Shown: positions 11,290-22,780, numbered from the stretch's first letter. The stretch: 64,000 nt of DNA from Delphinapterus leucas (GCF_002288925.2 NW_022098045.1:2999408-3063407), one strand, 5' to 3'. Numbers and translations: made by a program. The notes: generated by a model not told the origin, from the letters alone.

Positions 11290-12412
11290 TTTTTGCTGTC
11301 TCTTTTTTTTTTTTTTTTTTTATGAGTGAGATCGTGTTCCTCTTTTACTGGTTGTTTGGCCTGAGGCTTCCAACACTGGAGTTTGTCGGCTATTGGGCAG
11401 AGCTGGCCCTTTGTGCTGAGATGAGGAGCTCTGTGAGACCTCATTCCAATGAATATATCCTGGGGTCTGAGGTTCTCTCTTAGTCCAGTGGGTCGGACTT
11501 GGAGCTCTCACCACAGGAGCTTCTGCCCAACCCTGGGCTTGCGAATTAAGATTCTGCAAGCTGCTGCAGGCAGAAAAAAAAAAAAGAGGGAGGACAATAA
11601 AGTAAAAAATAAAATTAGACTAAGAAACTAACAGATATGTTAGAAAGAATGTAAAAATAAAAATATAGGTGAATCAACAACCAGAAAGTACATCAGTACC
11701 ACAATAGTAAAAAAAAAGTGGAGGGAAGAGAAAAAAAAAAAGGTAGGGGGGAAGGCCTTGGCTGTGGATAGTGGGGCCTAAGCAACAGCGAGGTTTGGGC
11801 AGTGGGTGGGGCCAATGCTCAATATCCACAGGGCTGAAAAAGACCCTGGGGGCTGTGGAGGGTGGGGCTTAGGCTCAAGGAACAGAAGGGGCCCAGGCGT
11901 ACCCCCACCCCTGTCTCAGAAGGCAGGGGACTTCACCTGGGAGCCCAGCAGGCTTCCTGGGCTTGAGTGGGTGGGGCAAACGCCCTCCTCTCCTCTCCTG
12001 CTCCTGAGGTCTGGGAGGGCCCCTTCCACCTGCCTCTCCTGATCTCCCCGGCCTCCCTCCTATGCCCCCAGGACCAATGTGGTCAGAGGAGGGGAAGGGG
12101 GGGGCTTGGAGGGCAGGGGACCCACCCAGGAGCTCAGCAGGCTCCCCAGCCCAAGTGGTCCAGGCAATTATCCGCCACTCCTCTACCTCTCTTCCCAGAG
12201 AGTCCCTCTCACCTGCCTCTCCTGATCTCTCTGCCTCAGGGGCGCCAATCTTGTCTGGGCTCCACTGCTCCTACCCCCTCGGTCCCCCTACATCTTACTG
12301 GTTCACTCTCGGGTTCCTCCCGTCTCCTTGGGGGTCAGAGTTCCCCACAAGCGGCTGGCAGGCACCCTAGTTGTGGGGAGACAGTAGCTCCATATCTTCC
12401 CACACCGCCGTC
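11290..12412 (-). promoter_or_regulatory. L1 5' UTR / internal promoter region
   Basis: This 1.1-kb GC-rich segment precedes ORF1 on the minus strand and ends at the L1 5' boundary, where full-length L1s carry their internal pol II promoter. An A-rich/T-rich interruption sits at 11294-11320 and an A-rich patch at 11573-11740. Several long chance frames on the + strand (for example 11967-12419) come from base composition. Confidence 0.65.
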
Positions 12413-12518
12413 TCATTAAATATTTTTATATTATTACTTTATTAACATTTTAATGCCTTTATATCTGTAGTGATATCTCCTCTTTCATTCCCTATGTTGA
12501 TAATTTGTGTCTTTATGA
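12413..12518 (-). mobile_element. Old L1 (minus), segment 2
   Basis: Text such as 'atctgtagtgatatctcctctttcattcc' continues the reverse ORF2 of segment 1 exactly where that segment breaks off at about 5690. It is interrupted again near 12518. Confidence 0.7.
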
Positions 12519-13490
12519 GGGAATTAACTGTGCCCTATCTACAGTCTAATAAGTTAGCCCTCTACAGTTTTATGAAGACTTACAGAAGACATGAGACTTC
12601 TGGATGGAGACAAAGAAATTTGTTACAGCAAAAGTAGTTGCCAAAAATGACCATTCCAAAAAGAAAATGAAGAAAATATTTCCATTTACAATAGCACCAA
12701 AAAGTATAAAATTCTTAAAAATAAACTTAACCAAGGAGGACTTTTACACTGAAATTTGAAAAATGTTGTTGAAAGAAATCAGAGGAGACATAAATAGATG
12801 GAAAGACATTCTGTGATCATGGATTGGAAGACGTATTATTGCTAAAATGCCAATATAACTCAAAGCAATCTACAGATTTAATGAAATACCTATCAAAGTC
12901 CCAATGCCATTTTTGGAAGAAGTAGAAAAATCCATTCTAAAATTAATATGGAATCTTAAGGGGCCTCCAATACTCAAAACAATCTTGAAAAAGAAGAACA
13001 AAGGTGGAGGTCTCACACTATCTGATTTAAAAATTTATTACAGAGCCACATTTATCAAAAGATGTGGTGCTGGCAAAAAGCAGACATATAGAGCAATGGA
13101 ATAGAATAGAGAGCTCGGGAATAAACCCTTACATGTGTGATCAAATGATATTGACCAAAAAACATAGTTGCTGGAGTATTAACATCATCGTTCCATTTTC
13201 CCAAGCCCCACATACCACAGGGTGATGTGGAAGACCAGATGAAGCCTGCATGGGTAGTGGGTTGCACCACAGAAGAGGAACTCTGAGCTTAAGGAGCCCA
13301 CCAATTTTTTTGGCAAGCAGTAAGCAAATATTCTCTTTGTACACAGGGAGAATTTACCTCATCTCTCAGAATTAACTTGAAGACCCCTGAGAAATGGCCT
13401 AGGTAAAAAGTGGTCAAGGTCTAGTCTTAACACTCAGCAAGACAAGTAGGAATGCGAATACATGTAGGAATGCACTGCCTCCCTACAGTC
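12519..13490. mobile_element. LTR-like block interrupting the old L1
   Basis: The block begins 'tgagggaattaactg' and ends 'cctccctaca', so it has TG...CA ends, and old L1 sequence resumes on its right side. The two outer parts (12519-12655 and 13166-13490) look like one LTR-type repeat split by an L1 piece. I cannot name the family. No coding region is seen. Confidence 0.45.
12656..13165 (+). mobile_element. L1 ORF2 fragment, + strand
   Basis: The sequence 'tttacaatagcaccaaaaag' through 'agagcaatggaatagaatagag' follows the L1 ORF2 3' half. The frame at 12904-13104 reads [20 protein letters not shown], a recognisable L1 ORF2 stretch. It is truncated at both ends and non-functional. Confidence 0.85.
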
Positions 13491-13674
13491 TCTTTTTCTC
13501 TAATTAGTCTAACTGAAAGTTTATCAATTGTATTGATCTTTAACAAAAATTTGCGTTTTATTTCATTAACTTCCTCTGCTGTTTTTCTGTTTTCTATAAT
13601 TTAGCTCTTATCTTTAGTTCAACTGTTCTTATTTTTCTAATTTGTTAAGATAGAAGCTTAGGCCATTGATTTTA
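13491..13674 (-). mobile_element. Old L1 (minus), segment 3
   Basis: The text 'ttagtctaactgaaagtttatcaattgtattgatc' is reverse ORF2 and continues segment 2. It ends in the left copy of the target-site duplication of the next insertion (13660-13674). Confidence 0.75.
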
Positions 13675-14381
13675 TATTATTTTTAATGTAATTTTTATTT
13701 TATATTGGAGTATAGTTGATTTACAATATTGTGTTATTTTCAGGTGTACAGCAAAATTATACATATATCCATTCTTTTTCAGATTCTTTTCCATATAGAT
13801 TATTACAGAATATTGATTAGAGTTCCCTGTGCTATACATAGGTCCTTGTTGATTATCTATTTTATATATAGTAGTATTTATATATTAATCCCAAACTCCT
13901 AATTTGTCTTCCCCCACCAACTTTCCCCTTTGGTAACCACAAGTTTGTTTTTGGAGTCAGTGAGTCTAGGTATCTCCTCACACCAGTCAGAATGGCCATC
14001 ATCAAAAACTCTACAAATTAGTGCCAGAGAGGGTGTGGAGAAAATGGAACCCTCCTACACTGTTGGTGGGAATGTAGATTGGTACAACCCCTATGGAGAA
14101 CAGGTTCCTTAAAAAACTAGAAATAGGACCACCATATAATCCAGCAATCCCACTCCTGGACATATATCCAGAGAAAACCATAATTGGAAAAGATACATGC
14201 ACCTCAACGTTCATTGAAGCGTTGTTTACAATAGCCAAGATGTGGAAGCAACCTAAATGTCCATTGACAGGTGAATGGATAAAGAAGATGTGGTACGTAT
14301 ATACAATGGAATATTACTCCGCCATAAAAAAAGAATGAAATAATGCCATTTGTAGCAACATGGATGGACCTAGAGATTATT
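13675..14381. mobile_element. 5'-inverted (twin-primed) L1 insertion
   Basis: Positions 13675-13970 are an L1 3' UTR in minus orientation ('ttggagtatagttgatttacaatattgtg'). Positions 13974-14381 are ORF2 C-terminal sequence in plus orientation (frame 14093-14338 contains [20 protein letters not shown]). The pair is flanked by 15-bp direct repeats, aggccattgatttta (13660-13674) and agaccattgatttta (14382-14396), with one mismatch. This is the signature of twin priming within one insertion event. Confidence 0.9.
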
Positions 14382-14396
14382 AGACCATTGATTTTA

Positions 14397-14560
14397 GACC
14401 TTTACTCTTTTCTAAAATAAGCATTTAAGGCTTCCAATTTCTCCAAAAGTACTGCTTCAGCTGCATTGCTCAATTTTGATATGTTCCCTTTTCATTTTCA
14501 TTTCCTTGTTTTCTGTGTCCCATGGATTATTAGAAGTTTGTTATCTTTTTACCTACAGAA
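14397..14560 (-). mobile_element. Old L1 (minus), segment 4
   Basis: The reverse ORF2 text 'ctttactcttttctaaaataagcatttaaggc' resumes directly after the right target-site duplication and continues segment 3. This shows the order of insertions. Confidence 0.75.
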
Positions 14561-14574
14561 TCAAAGTGATTTTC

Positions 14575-14790
14575 TTTGATTCCTGGATGTACCACTTACT
14601 AGACTTGTAGCTTTGTGCAAGTTCCTTAATTTCTTTGAAGTTCAAATTTATAATATGTAAAATGGGAACAATAAGAGACTCTGCCTCCCAGAACTATTGT
14701 GAAGATTAAATGAAGCAATCTATGTAAAGGACATAGGAGAGTGCCTGGAACAGAATAAGCCTACAGAAACTGCTAGCTATTACTATTGAT
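14575..14790 (+). repeat. MIR SINE
   Basis: It contains 'accacttactagacttgtagctttgtgcaagttccttaatttc', then 'aaaatgggaacaataagag', then 'tattgtgaagattaaatgaagc' and 'gtgcctggaacagaataagc', in MIR order. Confidence 0.85.
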
Positions 14791-14849
14791 ATTTTTATGA
14801 CTTTTAATTTAATGAATAGAACAGTTCACAAAAATACTCCTGTATTTTT

Positions 14850-15037
14850 TTTAAGATTTTTTTGATGTGGACCATTTTTAGAGTCTTTATTGAATTTGTT
14901 ACAATATTGCTTCTGTTTTATGTTTTGGTGTTTTGGCCGCGAGGCATGTGAGATCTTAGCTCCCTGACTAGGGATTGAACCCACACCCACTGCATTGGAA
15001 GGCAAAGTCTTAACCACTGGACCACCAGGAAAGTCCC
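14850..15037 (-). mobile_element. tRNA-derived SINE (CHR/Bov-tA-like), older type
   Basis: Reverse SINE text runs from 'gaccatttttagagtctttatt' to 'ccaccaggaaagtccc'. It is flanked by tcctgtattttt direct repeats at 14838-14849 and 15043-15054, consistent with a target-site duplication. Confidence 0.85.
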
Positions 15038-15109
15038 AATAATCCTGTATTTTTAACATGTAAATTATTTTTAATTTTCTCAATTATGTATTTTTCATTT
15101 TGTGCACAC

Positions 15110-15480
15110 TTTTTTCTATATTTTGCATTATCCCTTTAGGCTGGACTACAGGAAAAATTAAAAAAACAATACTTAATTCAAGGGCATAAAGATACTTCTG
15201 TCTGTTTCCTTCTTCATTATCACTAGTTAGATAAGATGTTTGATTGACCCCTGCCATCCCTAAAGGAAAGTAACCTTGCAATGCCCAAACCGCTTATTTG
15301 TCTAGTATAACTTCCTTGTTCCTGCTCTCTTCTGCCTACAAGTCTTTCATTTTGTGAAAGACATGCTCCTTAGAACTCCTTTCTATCTGCTAGGTTGGAT
15401 GCTGCCTGATTCAAATTGATTTTTGCTCAAATAAACTCTTAAAATTTGAAAGCATGCCTCACTTCATCTCTTAACATATC
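15110..15480 (+). mobile_element. LTR-like repeat with polyadenylation signal
   Basis: The stretch includes 'ttgattgacccctgccatccc', a C/T-rich section and 'ctcaaataaactctt' with an AATAAA signal at about 15430, which is typical of an endogenous retroviral LTR. I cannot assign the subfamily, and no retroviral genes are present. Boundaries are uncertain. Confidence 0.45.
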
Positions 15481-15829
15481 CCAGCATAATGAATGGCCAT
15501 TCTGATTCTTACTTTTTCAAAGAGAGCTGATGTTCTGTTTTCTCACTACAAATTCACCACATAACACAGGTTCCTAGGTTGTGTAACCTTGATCATAGAC
15601 TCTAGAAAATAATAGACATTGGCCAATTTTTCCCCTCCAAAGTGGAGATGATAAGGTAGAGCTACAGAAATCCTTAGGTGCAGGCCTTGCTCAGCTAGGT
15701 CCTCCTCCTCCCTCCACACACACACTTTTCTTTCTTTCTCCTGCTCTCATAGTATCCAAAGGTCTCACCAAGGGAAACAGAGAACCTGTAACACCCTTCT
15801 TGCTTTTAATGACATTCCAGGTAGCCGAT
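15481..15829. other. Promoter-proximal flank
   Basis: No repeat or exon was recognised. A pyrimidine-rich segment lies at 15700-15745. It separates the upstream repeats from the CpG island. Confidence 0.4.
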
Positions 15830-16600
15830 TGTGGGGCGGAGCTCTGGTTTGGGAGAAAGGGGGAATGCTGCTTGAACTGATTAGACGCTTTCCCTGTGTC
15901 CTCGCTATGGGCACATCAGCAGCGTGCCCAGTGGGTGAGAAGCCTAGTCGCCGCTAGGCGACAGCGCAAGCCAACAGTCTCTAGACCCACCTGCCAATAC
16001 TCTTCCCAGCTTAGGGTTTGCGTCCCGGCCCCGCCCCCTGACGGTCCAGGGGTCCTTCGGCCCCGCCTCCGGCCCTCACTCGGCTCCTGGCCCCACCCGT
16101 GCATGGTACCCTCGGGAATCCTCGGCTGGAGGGACTCGCTTTCCCGCCGAGCCCGGTCGGGGCAGAGCCCGGCCTGCAGCTGCGAGGACCGGAGCGGCGG
16201 GAGGTGGCGCCTCTGTTCTGGAGCCGGGATTCGCGGCCATGACAGTGTCGGCCCGCGCCTTCTGGCTGCTCCGCGGCCGCCTGGGCCGAGTGTCGGCGTT
16301 GGGCCGGAGCGCGGCGTCGCTCTTGGCGGCGCCGGGAACGGCCGGGCGCGCGTTCCGGGGCTTTCGGAGCAGCGGCTTGAGGTACGAGCGCTCCCGGACG
16401 CTCGACCTCCTCGGGTCAGGGCGCTCCCGGGTGCGAAGCCGCTGGCTGTGGGAGGGGCGGCGGCCGCTGGCGCGGGCGAGGCCCTAACGCGTGAGGCCGG
16501 GGGCTCCGGGCAGCCGTGCGGCGCGGCGGGGCTGGGGGCTAGGCCGGCCTTGGCCCCGAACTTGGCTGCGGGCGGGTAGCGTCGTCCTCAAGTCAGGCAA
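15830..16600 (+). promoter_or_regulatory. MTHFD2L: CpG-island promoter of MTHFD2L
   Basis: CpG density rises sharply from about 15930 to 16600, while flanking DNA is CpG-poor. GC boxes are visible at about 15833 (ggggcgga), 16028-16039 (ccccgccccctg) and 16059-16069 (ggccccgcctc). A short inverted repeat, gtcgccgctaggcgac, lies at 15947-15962. No TATA box near the start was seen, so a dispersed start with a 5' UTR upstream of 16239 is likely. Exact transcription start sites cannot be placed from sequence. Confidence 0.75.
16239..16381 (+). CDS. MTHFD2L: MTHFD2L exon 1 (coding part)
   Basis: MTHFD2L is a mitochondrial bifunctional enzyme. It oxidises 5,10-methylene-THF with NAD(P)+ and hydrolyses the 5,10-methenyl product in one-carbon metabolism. 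This exon encodes residues 1-47 plus two bases of codon 48. The start MTVSARAFWLLRGRLGR resembles the known mammalian N terminus. The segment is rich in Arg, Ala, Ser and Leu with no Asp or Glu, as expected for a mitochondrial presequence; the stretch AFRGFRSSG matches the family before the exon junction. The ATG has G at -3. The donor is ttgag|gtacga (phase 2). Reading through the donor would give a spurious frame to 16487. Confidence 0.93.
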
Positions 16601-19600
16601 CTTGGACGTGCTCTGCGCTCTCTGGAACTGCAGCAGGTGCGGTTGAGTGACTGAGGAAGACCTTTGAGGCCCAGAGGAGAGCGGCCCTAGAAACACGTGG
16701 TCTGCTTGTTTGAAGCATTTGTTTTGGTTTGGGTTATTGTTGTGTTTCGTAAACAAAGGAGTGGGCGATGGCCAGATGGTTTAGTAGTGTTTGAGTTTCT
16801 GACTTTCTTTGTTGGTGGTAATACTGAGGTCTTTTCCAGCTCTAAAAATTTTAATGATTTCACAAAATAAGGCATTAATCTTGACTTCTCAGTCTTTTTC
16901 TGTATGGCGCTTCTCGAATCTCTGTAGTCTTAGATTGACGTGCTCAGTCTTAGATTCACTGCATCTCTTTGGACCTTGTTGCTGGCTGGCAGATTGTGAG
17001 TATGGGTTTAACTGTTCTGCACAAATAGTGCCCAGGACACTTCACCCGTCCGTCATCTACTTGTGGCTACAAACTCAAATCTAAGAAGCTAAAAATATAT
17101 TCCCTTGACCCAGAGCCAGTGAGTCCAGAAGAGATTCTGTTTTCAGACTTTAAGGGCTTCCAGTAACGTGCTTTCACTGTGGTTTCATGTGACCAGAGAT
17201 TGTGTCTTACTCGTCTTTTTGTATCCCCAATGCCCAGCACTGTACCTGGAAGAAAGTAAAGATCGGCAATGTGGAAACATAGCTACTGCTGTTTTAACTT
17301 AAACTGATTAACTCTTCATTGTATATTTGGACCTTAGTCTTGAGTGACTGAAATTTAAAAAAATATTCCCTATCGGGTTTACTTTGGACGAGGTTTCTGT
17401 GGACTACTTGTCCTCCACGAGGATATGTGAAAAAATAACAGTGACTCAGAGTTCTGATTGTGGAAGCTCTCATGGTGTCTGAAAAAAGTTGCCAGTTGGT
17501 TTGGAATTATCGACTCTACAACCTAGGAAAAGCAGATTCTGTAGAATCCTATTTGTATTACAGGTTTGAAGGAATTATGCACTCTAGTCACCTTTTTTAG
17601 ATAATTATTTTTGGAATTTCAGTTATTTTACGGCTTCTTTCCAGAGTAAAGGTAACCTTTTACAAATTGTATGACTTGGTTAATTTCCCTTTGTCAGCTG
17701 ATGTAAATAGACAACCTCATCACCTTATCTTCTCCAAGGACATTGAATGAGAGCCACGACAGTTAAAACCCCAGCATCTTATTGAAGCCACTTGCTACAC
17801 ACATGTGCCACACATACGGATAATTGAGATCTTTTAAAATTGAATTAATGACCTCTATAATTTAAAGTAATTGAGTGCAATAATTTTGGAAAGCTATTTT
17901 AATATAAAGAAGTATTGCTTTCAACCCAGCTGCTTTCAGCTCCATTTGATGCAGATTATATCTGTATAAAAATAAATAATACCTTTGATAGGTTTTAATT
18001 TTTTCAAGGCAGTACTAATTAGGTTAGGATAGGGTGGTGTTTTTGACATCCTCTTGGCACTGAGTACCATATATGAAGGTGAGGTTGGCTGTAAGGTTGA
18101 GAAACACCTGCGGACTGGTGGGTCTCGGGTGGGGAGGAATGCAGACAGTGTGTCGATGCTCATTGGTGTCTCTTTTCTCTTCTAGGACCAGCAGAGAGAA
18201 GAGATTCCATGTTCCAGAGGTCGCCACTGTCTGCCTCCCCACTTGTCCCCATCCTCAGTCATCTCTTTTAATATGTAGTGACTCATTAGTTGTCTAGTTC
18301 TTCATAGTGAATGTGGTTTAAGTCTGACATCATCCTATTGACTTAAAATTTGAGCCTTAGTGTTATTCTTTCTGAAAAGTGTCTTTGAGTTTGATAAACT
18401 CTTTCCACAATGATATTGACTGTTCTCAATTAACAGATTTATTACCAGTTTCTGGTACAGAGCCTTAAATGAAAAATGAAAAAGTATTTTTGATTATTTT
18501 TTATACTTTTGGCTAATTAGATACCTGTAGTAATGGAATATATAAATACTTTTTTAGTAGAGAAGTTTCTTTTTAAATAAGCAGAATTTCAAGAAATAAT
18601 GTTTGACAGAATTTGAAAGTTACAAAACCTTGAGATATCATTTAATATTTATATCTCAATGGTTTCCCTTTAAAATTTGCCGTGAGTTTTTTTTCCCATT
18701 TACTCATGAAAACATAGATTTATTAATTGGAAGAAAATATATTTAATGTCAAATAAATAGCCCTTCTATTTGTTGCAGCTTATTGTTTCTTAAAATGAAT
18801 TACCTAAACAGCCAAAAAGTTACAAATAAAAAGTTCTTGGTGATTAAATTTTCCAATTTTGCCTCACTGTGTGAGGAGTTTACAAATCAAAATGTACTTG
18901 GGTTGTAAACATCGCATGAGTCCGGCCCTGTGTTTTTCAGTGTTTTGAGCTGGGCAGCAGTCTGTCCCTTTCGGAGGCAAGGTTAACAGACTTTGTACAT
19001 TAATGCTGTGCTCAAATCAGATTTGCAGGTGTTCTACAGCGGGGACTTCCCTAAATGCTGCTTTATTGCCTGAACTCATTTTTAGTAACTAAATGGATAT
19101 CCCAAGCATTTGTTCCATATTTATGCTATTGCTCAGTATTCCAAAAAAAATTAACTTGGCAGATTTCCCCTTTTTTCCCTGTCTATGATTCCTTTCAGCA
19201 TTTGCAAAATTTTGTGTACTGACCTACAGCTGTTTTTGGAAGCCTCACCTTTTCTTCGTGTCTCACTGCCAATGGCTTTATCATTTTTGCAGCTAGGCCA
19301 GCATTTTAAAAGACTAAATTTTTGGAGCTAGTAAGAGATAAGCGGTTTATGTTATTTAAATAATAATGTCTTGTAGAGTGGATAGTTTAATAATTTTAAA
19401 AAGACAAATTTTATTTATAAGGCTGTTCATTTTTCTTCAGACTCTCTCCTCTAGTACTTACTCAGTTTCTCTCTCTGCTATATAATTATTTGGTTTAAAG
19501 ATCCTTTTATCCTCATGTGAAGCTCAAAGGACCCAGACTCCAGTTAGGACCGTTAGTAAAGCTGATTTTCTTTAGCATTATATCAACGAAGATAGAGTTA

Positions 19601-20408
19601 GTCCCAGTGACTAGCAAAGGCAGTTTCTCAAAGGCATATTTTATTTTGCTGGCAAATATAGTGTGATTTTCCTATCTTAATGCCTTACCTATTCTAATGA
19701 AAATGAGATATGATAGTTTTTATTTCTAAGCAGTTCTTTTGTCATTTTAAATTTAGAACTAAAAGTTTCACCATTTAGTGTCTTATATATTAGTTTTATG
19801 TCTGTGTCCCAGCTGTTCAGAGATAATGTGTTCTAACGTAATGTCTCCAAAATCAAGTTTTCTGATTAAAATGGATCAATAGATGAACAAAGGAGACTAA
19901 TACTAATCTCAGATCTTGTTACTCAGTCATGGTTTTAGTAATAATTTAGCAGTTTCTTTAATGACCCATATCTTTGTTTTTCACATGTTTTGAAGTTATA
20001 TTATCCTTTCATGTTAATACCCTGATGGGATGATAAAAATAGCAGGAAAGAAACCCACCAGATTATCTTCCATGGTTACATACTCTAATGGAATTCAATG
20101 GAGCTCAATGAAGATTTTTTAAAATAGTTTGGCTTAGGGGCGATTAAGTTGTGAAAGGATGCTTAAAGACATGGGAGCTTGGGTGAAATCTGAACTGTCA
20201 ATGATTAATTTAGGATAAATTAATGATTAGTAATAAGTGAGTTTTACTATTAAGAAGTGCAGTTTGGACCAGAAAAACCCCACCTAATTTGTGTATGGAA
20301 TATAATCCAAACCTAAATTAGTGTCAAAGGAGAACCCAGAGTTGGATAGTATCCAAGAAGGCTTATCCAGCTCTTCCACTTGATATTACATCATATGCAT
20401 TTTCTGTG
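16382..20408 (+). other. MTHFD2L: Intron 1, first part
   Basis: The first 200 bp remain GC-rich, being the tail of the CpG island. The rest is AT-rich without a recognised exon. A short L2-like word is seen near 17215-17265 ('tatccccaatgcccagcactgtacctgg'). Nothing else can be supported. Confidence 0.6.
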
Positions 20409-20416
20409 TTGCCATT

Positions 20417-20625
20417 TTTTTTTTTTTTTTTTTGCGGTACGCGGGCCTCTCACTGTTGTGGCCTCTCCTGTTGCGGAGCACAGGCTCCGGACGCGCAGGC
20501 TCAGTGGCCATGGCTCATGGGCCCAGCTGCTCCGCGGCATGTGGGATCTTCCCGGACTGGGGCACGAACCCGTGTCCCCTGCATCGGCAGGTGGACTCTC
20601 AACCACTGCGCCACCAGGGAAGCCC
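20417..20625 (-). mobile_element. CHR-type SINE
   Basis: Poly-T then a reverse CHR SINE body ending 'ccaccagggaagccc'. Short direct repeats ttgccatt (20409-20416 and 20626-20633) flank it. Confidence 0.92.
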
Positions 20626-20633
20626 TTGCCATT

Positions 20634-22639
20634 GTTTTTGTTAACATTTTATTGACTGCATCATATTAAGTCAAGTGGCCATTAACCTACCTAACCATCT
20701 TGCTGTTGTTTACTGTCTAGTCCTTGAAACATGAAATAATTTACTCTCAGATTCAGGTCATGTTCTTGTCAACATCATACCAGCCAGGTTTGTTCACTTA
20801 ATGATCTGAACTCTACTTGGGTTTCTGTAATTACTTTCATTAAAGAATGTGCCTAGAGCCAAGAGACTATTCAAAGATTTCGTAATTCTAAAGTGAGGGC
20901 ATATTATAGTTTAAAATATATGTTTCCTCTTCCCACTTCAGCTCTTTATCATTAACTCTGCAATGAATATCATCTTGCCTTTGAATAATCCAGTTGTATT
21001 GTTGAAAAATAAATTCTTATTAATATGTAAGGGAACATTAAATAACTTGTCCAAGATAACACAATAAATAAATGGTGAAGACAGGATTTGAATCTGCATG
21101 ATCTATCCAGTGCTTTACTCTACAAGCAATTTATAATTGTTGACGTATCTCCCTCTTGCTTTTCCTCTTTCTGAAAGCTCTTATTAAATCCTGTAGAACT
21201 TTTGTGAATCAAGAAAACTGATTTTGCATATAAATCTTAAAAATTATCTAGTTAGATTTCCTTAATACAGGGTGTCTCTTAGCCTGGGACTTAATGGATA
21301 GAATTTAGGGGATCCCTAAACTTAGATGGGAGGTCACTGACCTCTAATAAACTTAGCATTTTCTTCAATGTTGAATGTTGGCCTTAAACCACAGTAATAT
21401 TAGTAGTACTTATGAGTAGTACTTATGCCAGTGAAAACATAGATATTTTAATAACATTTGGTGCAGAGATCTCAAAACATATACACTCACCACTACTTTG
21501 ATATTATGGTAGTAATTAGACTTGCCACTAGATCCTTTTATTTAACACTTAAAAAGAAAAGTGATAACAATATTTTAATAAAATTGGTTTCCTTGTAAAC
21601 CTGTGTATTTTATGTTAAACATTTAAAAAAGATTGTTCTGAGGAGATGTACATCGGATTCAACAGACTGCCCAAGGGTTCTCATGGTACAAACTTTAGCA
21701 TCTAAGATGTTTTCTCCAAAAATCATGGATATTTAGGTTGCTGCTTATGTTCTAAGTTACAGGTTAGGGTCCTGAAAGAGTTAACTTACAAAATTGAATA
21801 ACAGAATCACACATCATGAAAAACACTTGCTTTACTTTTTTTGACTTATAAAAGTATAATTTCTGATAAAATTACTTCACGGTGTAAGATAGTATCTAGG
21901 ATGTGAAATGAAATGTTTTTAAAAGGCCATAAACTTAACATTTCTAAGTATTAATTTACTTTAAAAAAAATTCACTTACTTCGAATAGCTCCCTAGTACT
22001 ACTGATTGGTTGGTTTTATTCCATATGTAATTTTGCCCTGGTTCCCTTGAGTTTGTTTCATTTCTACTGTATAGTTAATATGAACTCAAAATCTTAAAAT
22101 TATGCTCTAAGATACAAAGCAATTAAACTATGCTAAGGACTTGCAGAGATATTTGAATTGCTAATGACTGTATTTGGCTTTTTCATCTTTATAGATCATA
22201 AAACAGTTTATTGCATCTCTAATTAAAGTTGTGGTTGAAAATGAGATTGAAACATAGATGCAGAAGCAAGATGTGAAGTATACAAATTAAATACACTGTT
22301 GATCTTGAGCAGATTTTGTTATTTTACTGTTTTGTGAAGGAGTATTTAGATACACAAGAAAAGTAGTGATTTTTTTCCTCCTGTTTACTACTTTGTTTTA
22401 GTTAAACTAAATTAACTTCATTTAATTCTAGGAATTATAAATTTAATTAATTCTTGGAACTGTAGATTCCAGTTGGATGGTTGCAGTTTATTTTCTGGAA
22501 GGTAAATAGGTAAATAAGCTCATAGAAACAACACTAAATGTTGATGGCTTTTTAGTTGCATATTACTTCTGGTTCTCTGAATATGTCTCCATCTGTTACT
22601 TAACAGAAACTAGGAGAGCCATTTTTACAAATCAGCCAA
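20634..22639. other. Intron 1, mostly unique AT-rich sequence
   Basis: One diverged minus-strand MIR piece is visible at about 21035-21130 ('aacttgtccaagataacaca...ggatttgaatctgcatgatc'). Otherwise nothing recognised. Confidence 0.5.
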
Positions 22640-22780
22640 TCAACTATTAGCCAACCATTCCCATTATATAGATGAGGAAATTGCATGCCTTTGAAAGCAG
22701 TTACGAGACTTGTCCAACTTCATTATAGCTGCTAAGGGTGAACCAGGGCTGACACTCGGTACTACTGTCTTTGGGTGAGT
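22640..22780 (-). repeat. MIR SINE fragment
   Basis: The text 'tatagatgaggaaattgcatgcc', 'acgagacttgtccaacttc' and 'gggtgaaccagggctgacac' follows reverse MIR order. Confidence 0.6.

Larger units (their letters stand above)
6150..12412 (-). mobile_element. Nearly full-length L1 (LINE-1), minus strand
   Basis: A 15-nt poly-T (6150-6164) marks the 3' end. The 3' UTR (to about 6660), ORF2 (about 6660-10350), ORF1 (about 10400-11286) and a GC-rich 5' UTR ending at 12412 follow in correct order over about 6.26 kb. The 5' end reads GAGACGGCGGTGTGGG on the minus strand. Both reading frames are broken, so the copy is immobile. A 23-bp foreign patch lies in ORF2 at about 7128-7150. Confidence 0.9.

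Noticed and set aside
11967..12419. 150-residue plus-strand frame
   Set aside because: It lies antisense to the GC-rich L1 5' UTR and reflects base composition.
15896..16579. 227-residue open frame across the CpG island
   Set aside because: It is out of frame with MTHFD2L exon 1, has extreme Arg/Ala/Pro/Gly composition driven by GC content, and crosses a real splice donor. No family similarity was seen.
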